Origin: Streptomyces luteogriseus
Lineage (GTDB): Bacteria > Actinomycetota > Actinomycetes > Streptomycetales > Streptomycetaceae
Length of the DNA stretch: 64,000 bases
Assembly: GCF_014205055.1 (NCBI RefSeq)
Contig: NZ_JACHMS010000001.1
Coordinates: forward strand, 5,766,001 to 5,830,000
Reading direction: 5' to 3'
Positions 19,185 through 26,701 of the stretch are shown here, one piece after another (positions within the stretch are counted from its first letter, which is position 1; each line of letters opens with the position of its first letter). A program made the position numbers and the translations under genes. A model generated the notes under the pieces. That model was not told where the DNA came from and searched no databases. It saw only the letters and a program-made list of their open reading frames with translations.

Positions 19185-20468
19185 GTGGAGGAATCGCGGG
19201 AGAACGGGGCGGGGTTGTGCGGTACTGGATCCGGACGGGCCCCTGAAGGCGTCTACGACGGTATGGATCTGGAGAAGCATCCCCGCGAGGGCATCGAGGC
19301 GCGGGTCGATCTGCGTAAACGGCCGGCCGAGCCGCAGGTCCGGCGCGAGCCGGAAGCGGCCGAGGGGTGTCTCGCCGTCGCCATCCGGATTCCGGTACGG
19401 ATCATCGTGCTCGTCCTGGTCGTCCCCGTGCGGATGCTGTGGGACGCGCTCGTCGTCACCGGGCGGTTCCTGAACGACGCACTGCTGAGGCCGCTCGGCC
19501 GGGCGCTGCTGTGGCTCGGACGGGCGGTGTTCGTCTGGCCGTTCGTCGGGCTGTGGCGGTATGTCGTCGTCCCCGTGGGCAAGGCCCTCGGATGGCTCGG
19601 GAACGTCCTCCTCGTCGTGCCTCTGGTCTGGCTGTACCGCTCCGTCCTGACGCCGGTGGGGCACGGACTCGCCTGGGTCGCCCGGGGCGTCGGGGCGGCC
19701 GTCTCCTGGCTCGCGAGGGGTGTGGGAGCCGCGCTCGGCTGGGTGTACACGCACCTGCTCACACCCGTCGGGCACGCCGTGATGTGGGTCCTTGAGGGGC
19801 TCGGCGCCGGGCTCGCCGCGCTCGGCATCGGCGTCTGGACGGTCGTGGCATGGCTCGCCAGGTACCTGGTCGTCGTACCGGCCGTCTGGGTGTACACCTG
19901 GCTGCTCGCCCCCGTCGGGCGTGCGATCGTCTGGTGCGGCAAGGGGCTCGTATGGCTGGTGAGCACGATCGTCACCGGCGTCGGCGCGGCCCTCTACTGG
20001 ACCGCCCGCATCCTGCTGGTCCTGCCCGCGCTCGCCCTCTGGCGCTGGATCCTCACGCCGGTCGGACGCGTCCTGGCGGTCATCGGCCGGGAGGTGTGGG
20101 ACGCACTCGGCCACGCCTGGCGCGTCGCCGGGCACATCTCGCTCGCCGTCGGGCGCTTCCTCGGCACCCTCCTCCGGTGGATCTTCGTCGAACCGGTGCG
20201 GTGGGTGTACCGCAGCGTCCTGACGCCCGTCGGGCACGTCGTGCGGGACACCGTCCTGCGGCCCGCGGCCGAGGCCGCCCGCGGTGTGGGACGGGCCACC
20301 CGGCAGGCGCTGGCCGCCGCCCGGGAATCCGTACGTCAGGCCCGTGCCGACTTCCGGCGGATACTCTTCGGCGAGCCGCGGCAGCCGCAGCCGGTCGGCC
20401 GGAGGGAACCATCGGCGCCCGAGGCACGTACTCTTGGTGGTAGTACGACCGCTCTCACGAAGGACTGA
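19185..20468 (+). CDS. Trp-rich membrane protein with repeated Pro-Val-Gly segments
   Basis: The product is 427 aa from GTG 19185, or 401 aa from ATG 19263. After a charged N-terminus, the centre is built from hydrophobic units that each carry a motif close to W-[VL]-Y/W-x-x-[VL]-L-[TA]-P-V-G-[HR]. P(V/L)G occurs at residues 103, 130, 157, 194, 243, 292 and 348, spaced 27, 27, 37, 49, 49 and 56. Examples are VWLYRSVLTPVGHGLAW, GWVYTHLLTPVGHAVMW and LALWRWILTPVGRVLAV. The C-terminal 75 residues are basic and Ala/Arg-rich. I know no function for this architecture. TATGAT at 19168-19173 is a possible -10. The next gene, a radical-SAM partner, begins within 50 nt. Confidence 0.75.
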   Translation: MEESRENGAGLCGTGSGRAPEGVYDGMDLEKHPREGIEARVDLRKRPAEPQVRREPEAAEGCLAVAIRIPVRIIVLVLVVPVRMLWDALVVTGRFLNDALLRPLGRALLWLGRAVFVWPFVGLWRYVVVPVGKALGWLGNVLLVVPLVWLYRSVLTPVGHGLAWVARGVGAAVSWLARGVGAALGWVYTHLLTPVGHAVMWVLEGLGAGLAALGIGVWTVVAWLARYLVVVPAVWVYTWLLAPVGRAIVWCGKGLVWLVSTIVTGVGAALYWTARILLVLPALALWRWILTPVGRVLAVIGREVWDALGHAWRVAGHISLAVGRFLGTLLRWIFVEPVRWVYRSVLTPVGHVVRDTVLRPAAEAARGVGRATRQALAAARESVRQARADFRRILFGEPRQPQPVGRREPSAPEARTLGGSTTALTKD

Positions 20469-20516
20469 ACGACACTGGGCAAGCGACAGCCCGAAGGCCC
20501 GCCGCCCGCACCCGCG

Positions 20517-21299
20517 GTGCAGCGCATCCGACTGCGCTACACCAAGCGCGGCCGCCTCCGGTTCACCAGCCACCGTGACTTCCAGCGCGCCTTCGAGCGT
20601 GCGTTGCGCCGTGCCGAGGTGCCGATGGCCTACTCGGCCGGCTTCACACCGCACCCGAAGGTGTCGTACGCCAATGCCGCACCCACCGGCACGGGCAGTG
20701 AGGCGGAATACCTGGAGATCGCGCTCACCGCGCCGCGCGACCCGGAGCAGCTCAGGGCCCTCCTCGACGAGTCGCTGCCCACCGGGCTCGACATCATCGA
20801 GGCGGTCGAGGCCCGCACCTCGGGACTCGCCGACCGGCTGACGGCTTCCGTATGGGAGCTCCGGCTGGACGGAGTGCCGCCGGAGGAGGCCCGCCGGGCG
20901 GCGGACGCCTTCAACGCGGCCGAGACCGTCGAGGTCCAGCGCCTCGCCAAGAACGGCGTCCGTACGTTCGACGCCCGTTCCGCGGTCGCGAGCCTGGAGG
21001 TTCGCGGCCTGGAGGAAACGCACAGTTCGCGGGCTGATAGGCCGACCGACCAGCCCTGTGCGATACTGCGGCTGGTTGTTCGGCACGTGACGCCTGCCGT
21101 ACGACCCGACGACGTCCTGTCCGGTCTCCGCGCCGTGGCCGACCTGGCGCCGCCGGTCCCCGCTGCGGTGACCAGGCTGGCGCAGGGGCTGTTCGATGAA
21201 GAGACCGGCACGGTGACCGACCCGCTCGCGCCTGACCGCGAGGCAGTCGAGGCCCACTCAACGGCCGAACCGACTGCCGCCGCGACGGCGTCGGCGTAA
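20517..21299 (+). CDS. radical SAM-associated DUF2344 protein, TIGR03936-like
   Basis: The product is 260 aa from GTG 20517. The N-terminus RIRLRYTKRGRLRFTSHRD and the block MAYSAGFTPHPKVSYA are diagnostic for the DUF2344 family, which works with, or is fused to, the TIGR03960 radical SAM protein; the reaction is unknown. GTG 20517 has no ribosome binding site. An in-frame CTG at 20475, reading on as GKRQPEGPPPAPA into the family sequence, lies 10 nt after GAAGGA (20459-20464), so the true protein may be 274 aa with a CTG start. The C-terminal third is Ala/Thr-rich. Confidence 0.88.
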   Translation: MQRIRLRYTKRGRLRFTSHRDFQRAFERALRRAEVPMAYSAGFTPHPKVSYANAAPTGTGSEAEYLEIALTAPRDPEQLRALLDESLPTGLDIIEAVEARTSGLADRLTASVWELRLDGVPPEEARRAADAFNAAETVEVQRLAKNGVRTFDARSAVASLEVRGLEETHSSRADRPTDQPCAILRLVVRHVTPAVRPDDVLSGLRAVADLAPPVPAAVTRLAQGLFDEETGTVTDPLAPDREAVEAHSTAEPTAAATASA

Positions 21300-21560
21300 G
21301 GAAGGTCCCGCGTAGGGACGGACGTCGTAGCGCCGCCCTCGGACTCGGGAGCCACCTGGGTCGGGCAGCGCACCCGACCAGAAGACTTTCGCCAGGCCGT
21401 GCGCATTCGGCGTACGGAACCGGCGAGACAGGACACAGAGAGCTCCCGTGCGGCGCCCGCGCCCCGGACGGCGGCGAACGCGCACAGCGCGCGCCGCGGA
21501 CGTCACCGGCATCGCCGGACCAGGCGCGGCGCCCGGGAGCCTGACGGGAGATAAGCCCGC
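21300..21560 (+). other. 261-bp leader region of rne
   Basis: No gene is visible. Complementary segments GCTCCCG (21442-21448) and CGGGAGC (21534-21540) could close a large structure containing several GC-rich hairpins just before the rne ribosome binding site. RNase E autoregulation through its 5' leader is known in E. coli. Whether this leader does the same is an inference. Confidence 0.4.
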
Positions 21561-24500
21561 ATGCTCGAACCGACCGAACCCACAGAGGGTTCCGAACAGA
21601 ACACTCCCAGCGACACCCTGCCGCCTCGTCGGCGGCGGCGTGCCGCGTCCCGGCCGGCGGGACCACCCACCGGTGCCTCCTCCGACGCGCCGGTGGAGAC
21701 CGTCGCGCCGGCCATACCGGCCGCCGAGGCCGAGGAACTCGCGGCTGACGTCGCGGAGGCCGACCAGGTCGAGGAAGCCGCTGCCGAGGCGGACAAGGCT
21801 CCCGAGGCCGTCGAGAGCGACGAGGCCGCCGCTCCCGCCCCGCCCAAGCGGCGTCGCGCCGTGCGCCGTGCTTCCGCGCCCGTCGGTGCTCCGGAGGCCG
21901 CCCAGGCCGCCGAGACGGTGGTCACGGCGACCGCCGGCACTCCCGCCGACTCCGAGCCGGCCGAGGCGGTCACGCCCGCCGCGTCCGCCGACGCGACCGA
22001 GGACGCCGCTCCCAAGCGCACCCGGCGCCGTGCCACCCGCACCGTGACCACGCCGGTCGCCGCTCCGGCGGAGACCGCCGGGACCACCGCCCCGGCGGAG
22101 GCGGCCGAGACCCTCGCGGCACCGGCCGAGGCCGACGCCTCGGAGCCGGCGGTCGTGGCCGACGGCGCCGCCGAAGGTGCCGAGGCCGCTGAAGAGGCTG
22201 CTCCGCGTCGGACTCGCCGGCGTGCCTCGCGGCGGGCGTCAGCACCCGCCGGGGCGCCTTCCGCCGCGGACGTGGTGGAAGGCAACGCCGAGGAGGCGAA
22301 GGCACCTGTGACCGAGAACCCCGACGCCGAGCCCGCCCGCGCGTCCGAGGCGACCGCCGCCGAGACCGCCGCCGACGAGCCCGCCCGCGCCGCCGACGCC
22401 CCCGCCGGGACCGCAGCCGAAGAAGCTGTCGAGGCGGCCGAGGAGGCCGGTCCGCGGCGCCGTCGCCGGGTCGTGCGCCGGGCCGCCAGTGGCTTCGCCG
22501 AGCCCGCCCAGCCCGCCAAGGGCTCGCGGGCCTCGAAGGCCGCCGCCCGGGCGACCGCGAGCGCGGCCGACGGCGAGAGCGAGTCGACGTCGCGTCCGAG
22601 GCGGCCCGCCGTCGCGCTGTTCCAGGCGCCCGTCTTCACCGAGCCCCAGTTCCAGACCCCCGAGCGGGCCGCTGCCGCAGCCGCCGCCGAGGCGGTCGGG
22701 GCCGAGGAGCCGCAGGAGGCCGAGGAGTCCGCTCCGGCCGAGGCCCAGCGCGAGGAGCAGACCGGCGGCTCACGTCGCCGGCGTCGTCGCCGGGGTGCCG
22801 GCGACGAGCCCGAGGCCCAGGTCCCCGAGACCCCCGCCGCCGACACCGCCGCCGACGAGGCGGAGGAGGCCGACGAGTCCGCCGAGGACCAGGCCGACGG
22901 CGACGACCAGGAGGAGTCCGAGGGCTCCGGGTCGCGCCGCCGCCGTCGCCGGGGCGGCCGCCGCCGCAGGCGCGGTGAGTCCGCCGACTCCGACGGTGAG
23001 GGCGGCGAGGACGCGGAGTCCGAGCAGGGCGCCGCGCAGGACACCGAGGACAGCGCCGAGGAGGACGACGAGGACTCCGACGACGCCACCGACCGCGACG
23101 AGTCCGGCGGCTCCAGCAGCAGCCGCCGTCGCCGTCGCCGCCGTCGCCGTGCCGGTGACTCCGGCACCGAGTCCGAGCCCTCCGACGACGACCCCGAGCG
23201 CACGGTCGTCAAGGTCCGCGAGCCCCGCCCCAAGGCCGAGCCGTCCGACGAGGTGCAGTCCATCAAGGGCTCGACCCGTCTGGAGGCCAAGAAGCAGCGC
23301 CGTCGCGAAGGCCGCGAGCAGGGCCGCCGGCGCGTGCCGATCATCACCGAGGCCGAGTTCCTGGCCCGCCGCGAGGCCGTCGAGCGCGTGATGGTCGTCC
23401 GCCAGCACGGCGACCGCACGCAGATCGGCGTCCTCGAGGACGATGTGCTCGTCGAGCACTACGTCAACAAGGAGCAGGCGACCTCGTACGTCGGAAACGT
23501 CTACCTCGGCAAGGTGCAGAACGTGCTGCCGTCGATGGAGGCCGCCTTCATCGACATCGGCAAGGGCCGCAACGCCGTCCTGTACGCCGGCGAGGTCAAC
23601 TTCGAGGCGCTCGGCATGGCCCACGGGCCGCGTCGCATCGAGTCCGCCCTGAAGTCCGGCCAGTCCGTGCTCGTCCAGGTGACCAAGGACCCGATCGGTC
23701 ACAAGGGCGCCCGTCTGACCAGCCAGGTCTCCCTCCCGGGCCGCTACCTCGTGTACGTGCCCGAGGGCTCCATGACCGGCATCAGCCGCAAGCTGCCCGA
23801 CACCGAGCGGGCCCGGCTGAAGACCATCCTCAAGAAGATCGTTCCCGAGGACGCGGGCGTCATCGTGCGCACCGCCGCCGAGGGCGCGAGCGAGGACGAG
23901 CTGCGCCGGGACGTCGAGCGGCTGCAGCAGCAGTGGGAGGACATCCAGAAGAAGGCCAAGAGCGGCAACGCCCCGACGCTGCTGTACGGCGAGCCGGACA
24001 TGACCGTCCGGGTCGTCCGCGACATCTTCAACGAGGACTTCTCCAAGGTCGTCGTCAGCGGCGACGAGGCGTGGTCGACCATCCACGGGTACGTCTCGCA
24101 CGTCGCGCCGGACCTCGCCGAGCGGCTGTCGAAGTGGACCTCCGAGGTCGACGTCTTCGCCACGTACCGGATCGACGAGCAGCTGGCCAAGGCCCTCGAC
24201 CGCAAGGTGTGGCTGCCCAGCGGCGGTTCGCTGGTGATCGACCGGACCGAGGCGATGGTCGTCGTCGACGTCAACACCGGCAAGTTCACCGGCCAGGGCG
24301 GCAACCTCGAGGAGACCGTCACCAGGAACAACCTGGAGGCGGCCGAGGAGATCGTGCGCCAGCTGCGGCTGCGCGACCTCGGCGGCATCATCGTCATCGA
24401 CTTCATCGACATGGTGCTGGAGTCCAACCGGGACCTGGTGCTGCGGCGCCTGCTGGAGTGCCTGGGCCGGGACCGTACGAAGCACCAGGTCGCCGAGGTG

Positions 24501-25739
24501 ACCTCGCTGGGGCTCGTGCAGATGACCCGCAAGCGCGTCGGGCAGGGCCTGCTGGAGTCCTTCTCCGAGACCTGTGTCCACTGCAACGGACGCGGTGTCA
24601 TCGTGCACATGGAGCAGCCGACGGCCGCCGGGGGCGGTGGCAAGCGCAAGAAGCGCGCGCGTGCCGGCGCCGCCGAGCAGCCGCACGTGCACGAGGCGGC
24701 CGTCGAGACCGCCGAGGAGGAGGCCGAGACCGAGGCGGAGGTCGGAGCCGAGGCGGCAGAGCCGATCGCGCTGCCCGAGCCGTCCTTCGAGCCCGACGAG
24801 GAGCTGTACAGCAGCGCCGCCGAGGCGGAGGCCGCGGCCGGCCGTGGACGATCGCGTCGCCGGGCGAGCCGGCGGGCGTCGGCTCCGGCGGGCTCCCCGC
24901 GCGGTGAGGCCGCCGAGCCGAAGGCCGAGCAGGGCAGGGACAGGGCCCGGCGCGGCCGGGGCCGGGCCGAGCAGGCCGAGTCCGAGGTGCCGACGGCGCA
25001 GGACGTGACCGCCGAGCAGGAGGTCGCCCGTCCGGTGCAGCCGGAGTCGGCCGCCGAGGCACATGCCGAGCCGATGGCCGTGGAGGACCCGGTGGTCGAG
25101 GCCGCGCAGGCCGCTCCGGTCCTGTCGGCCGCCCCGGTCGAGGAGGCCGCGCCCAAGGGCCGTACCCGGCGCCGGGCCACCCGCAAGGTGTCCGCTCCGG
25201 CCGGTTCTCCGGCGGGGGCCGAGGCGACCGTGGTGACGGTCGCCGAGACCGCGCCCGCGGCCCCGGAGGCGGCCGAGCGGGCCGAGGCCGCCGAGCCGGT
25301 CGCCGAGGTGCCCGCGGAGAGCGCCGCCCCGGCCCGTCCGCGGCGCCGTGCCGTGCGCAAGCCCACGGTGTCCACGGCGTCCGAGGAGACGGCCGTCGTG
25401 GTCGTCCCGTCGGCCGCGCCCGAGGAGGCCGGGTCCGAGGAGGCCGTGTCCGCCCCGCAGGCGCCCGCGTCGGACGGTGCCGTCATCGAGGAGGCCGCCG
25501 AGGAGTCGGCGCCCGCCAAGAAGACGGCCCGCAAGACGGCCAAGAAGGCCACGGCGAAGAAGGCCGCCACCACCAAGAAGACCGCGGCGAAGAAGACCGC
25601 CGCCAAGAAGACGACGGCCAAGAAGGCGGCGAAGACCACCAAGACCGCCGCCAAGAAGACCGCGTCGAAGAAGACCGTGGCGGCGGAGCAGTCGGCGCCC
25701 TCCGCGTCCTCCGTCTCGGTCTCCACCGACGAGGGCTGA
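21561..25739 (+). CDS. rne: ribonuclease E/G
   Basis: The product is 1392 aa, much longer than RNase G. The catalytic core is at about 590-1020, with an S1 domain (AFIDIGKGRNAVLYAGEV), the DNase I-like catalytic site carrying acidic residues in VVVDVNTGKFTGQG and IVIDFIDM, and the zinc-link C-x2-C (TCVHCNGRG). It starts decay and processing of mRNA, rRNA and tRNA precursors. The N-terminal 590 residues are disordered and Ala/Glu/Pro-rich, with repeated basic patches such as RRTRRRASRRASAPAGAP. The C-terminal arm repeats such patches and ends in a histone H1-like Lys/Ala tail (KKTAAKKTAAKKTTAKKA). In Streptomyces the catalytic core is central, as here. Confidence 0.95.
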   Translation: MLEPTEPTEGSEQNTPSDTLPPRRRRRAASRPAGPPTGASSDAPVETVAPAIPAAEAEELAADVAEADQVEEAAAEADKAPEAVESDEAAAPAPPKRRRAVRRASAPVGAPEAAQAAETVVTATAGTPADSEPAEAVTPAASADATEDAAPKRTRRRATRTVTTPVAAPAETAGTTAPAEAAETLAAPAEADASEPAVVADGAAEGAEAAEEAAPRRTRRRASRRASAPAGAPSAADVVEGNAEEAKAPVTENPDAEPARASEATAAETAADEPARAADAPAGTAAEEAVEAAEEAGPRRRRRVVRRAASGFAEPAQPAKGSRASKAAARATASAADGESESTSRPRRPAVALFQAPVFTEPQFQTPERAAAAAAAEAVGAEEPQEAEESAPAEAQREEQTGGSRRRRRRRGAGDEPEAQVPETPAADTAADEAEEADESAEDQADGDDQEESEGSGSRRRRRRGGRRRRRGESADSDGEGGEDAESEQGAAQDTEDSAEEDDEDSDDATDRDESGGSSSSRRRRRRRRRAGDSGTESEPSDDDPERTVVKVREPRPKAEPSDEVQSIKGSTRLEAKKQRRREGREQGRRRVPIITEAEFLARREAVERVMVVRQHGDRTQIGVLEDDVLVEHYVNKEQATSYVGNVYLGKVQNVLPSMEAAFIDIGKGRNAVLYAGEVNFEALGMAHGPRRIESALKSGQSVLVQVTKDPIGHKGARLTSQVSLPGRYLVYVPEGSMTGISRKLPDTERARLKTILKKIVPEDAGVIVRTAAEGASEDELRRDVERLQQQWEDIQKKAKSGNAPTLLYGEPDMTVRVVRDIFNEDFSKVVVSGDEAWSTIHGYVSHVAPDLAERLSKWTSEVDVFATYRIDEQLAKALDRKVWLPSGGSLVIDRTEAMVVVDVNTGKFTGQGGNLEETVTRNNLEAAEEIVRQLRLRDLGGIIVIDFIDMVLESNRDLVLRRLLECLGRDRTKHQVAEVTSLGLVQMTRKRVGQGLLESFSETCVHCNGRGVIVHMEQPTAAGGGGKRKKRARAGAAEQPHVHEAAVETAEEEAETEAEVGAEAAEPIALPEPSFEPDEELYSSAAEAEAAAGRGRSRRRASRRASAPAGSPRGEAAEPKAEQGRDRARRGRGRAEQAESEVPTAQDVTAEQEVARPVQPESAAEAHAEPMAVEDPVVEAAQAAPVLSAAPVEEAAPKGRTRRRATRKVSAPAGSPAGAEATVVTVAETAPAAPEAAERAEAAEPVAEVPAESAAPARPRRRAVRKPTVSTASEETAVVVVPSAAPEEAGSEEAVSAPQAPASDGAVIEEAAEESAPAKKTARKTAKKATAKKAATTKKTAAKKTAAKKTTAKKAAKTTKTAAKKTASKKTVAAEQSAPSASSVSVSTDEG

Positions 25740-25752
25740 CCGGCCTCGACAT

Positions 25753-25790
25753 CCCCGGGGGCGTGCGCGAACTCCGCGTACGCCCCGGGG
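25753..25790 (+). terminator. rne terminator
   Basis: CCCCGGGGGCGT (25753-25764) pairs with ACGCCCCGGGG (25780-25790), with one bulged base, 13 nt after the rne stop. Confidence 0.65.
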
Positions 25791-25837
25791 GACGCGACCG
25801 GCGTGACCGGTCGCACAGGTGGCGGGCCCGGCTCGGT

Positions 25838-25867
25838 TTGACCCCTTCGGCCGCGGCCCCGTAACCT
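25838..25867 (+). promoter_or_regulatory. rplU-rpmA promoter
   Basis: TTGACC (25838-25843) and TAACCT (25862-25867) are 18 bp apart, a good vegetative sigma-70 type promoter. Transcription from here would give a leader of about 135 nt before rplU, in which I see no recognisable ribosomal-protein binding motif. Confidence 0.65.
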
Positions 25868-26008
25868 TGACCGTCGGCGTGTCGACTGACGCGCCTACAT
25901 CCCCGTAAACCTCATCCTCCGGGCGCCGGGCGTCAGGAGAGGCTGCTCGCTGAGTCGGGCGGCTGGCCTGCGGGGGTGCCGTTTCCCGAGCTAGAGAGTG
26001 AGTTCCGC

Positions 26009-26329
26009 GTGTACGCCATCGTGCGCAGCGGTGGTCGCCAGCACAAGGTTGCTGTCGGCGACATCGTTGAGGTTGACAAGATTTCCACTGCCAAGGTTGG
26101 CGACTCGGTCGAGCTCTCGACCCTGCTCGTTGTCGACGGCGATGCCGTGACCAGCGACCCGTGGGTGCTGGCCGGCATCAAGGTCCAGGCCGAGGTCGTG
26201 GACCACCACAAGGGCCAGAAGATCGACATTCTGCGCTACAAGAACAAGACCGGTTACCGCCGTCGCCAGGGCCACCGCCAGCAGTACACGGCGATCAAGG
26301 TCACTGAGATCCCCGCGGCTGCGAAGTAA
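26009..26329 (+). CDS. rplU: 50S ribosomal protein L21
   Basis: The product is 106 aa, YAIVRSGGRQHKVAVGD at the start and KTGYRRRQGHRQQYTAIKV near the end, both signatures of L21. It binds 23S rRNA in the large subunit. The frame is open to 25976, but GTG 26009 is preceded by GAGAGTGAG and gives the family's normal N-terminus. rpmA follows 14 nt downstream, in the near-universal rplU-rpmA-obg order. Confidence 0.97.
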   Translation: MYAIVRSGGRQHKVAVGDIVEVDKISTAKVGDSVELSTLLVVDGDAVTSDPWVLAGIKVQAEVVDHHKGQKIDILRYKNKTGYRRRQGHRQQYTAIKVTEIPAAAK

Positions 26330-26343
26330 GGGACTGAGGAGAA

Positions 26344-26598
26344 ATGGCACACAAGAAGGGCGCATCGTCCACCCGGAACGGTCGCGACTCCAATGCCCAG
26401 CGGCTCGGCGTGAAGCGCTTCGGCGGTCAGGTCGTCAACGCGGGTGAGATCCTGGTCCGTCAGCGTGGCACCCACTTCCACCCGGGCGCCGGCGTCGGCC
26501 GTGGCGGCGACGACACGCTGTTCGCCCTCGAGGCCGGTTCGGTGCAGTTCGGCACCCACCGTGGCCGCAAGGTCGTGAACATCGTTCCGGTCGCCTGA
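26344..26598 (+). CDS. rpmA: 50S ribosomal protein L27
   Basis: The product is 84 aa. AHKKGASSTRNGRDSNAQRL is the conserved N-terminus that reaches the peptidyl-transferase centre, and QRGTHFHPGAGVGRG follows. There is no N-terminal cleavage extension of the Firmicute type. GAGGAG precedes the ATG. Confidence 0.97.
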   Translation: MAHKKGASSTRNGRDSNAQRLGVKRFGGQVVNAGEILVRQRGTHFHPGAGVGRGGDDTLFALEAGSVQFGTHRGRKVVNIVPVA

Positions 26599-26613
26599 TC
26601 GGAAGCTTTCGCG

Positions 26614-26652
26614 AGGCGGACCTCACTTCCCTCACGGGAAGCGGGTCCGCCT
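26614..26652 (+). terminator. rpmA terminator
   Basis: AGGCGGACC (26614-26622) pairs with GGTCCGCCT (26644-26652), and an inner hairpin CTTCCC/GGGAAG fills the loop. A short T-rich stretch follows. It separates the ribosomal genes from obg. Confidence 0.75.
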
Positions 26653-26701
26653 TTCGCGTGTTACCCAAGAGACATTCACGTAGTAACTGGAGGCACATCC
26701 C

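Noticed and set aside
21561..25739. CRISPR-like array within the repetitive ends of rne
   Set aside because: The repeats are protein-level (basic patches in frame) with varying DNA sequence and no spacers.
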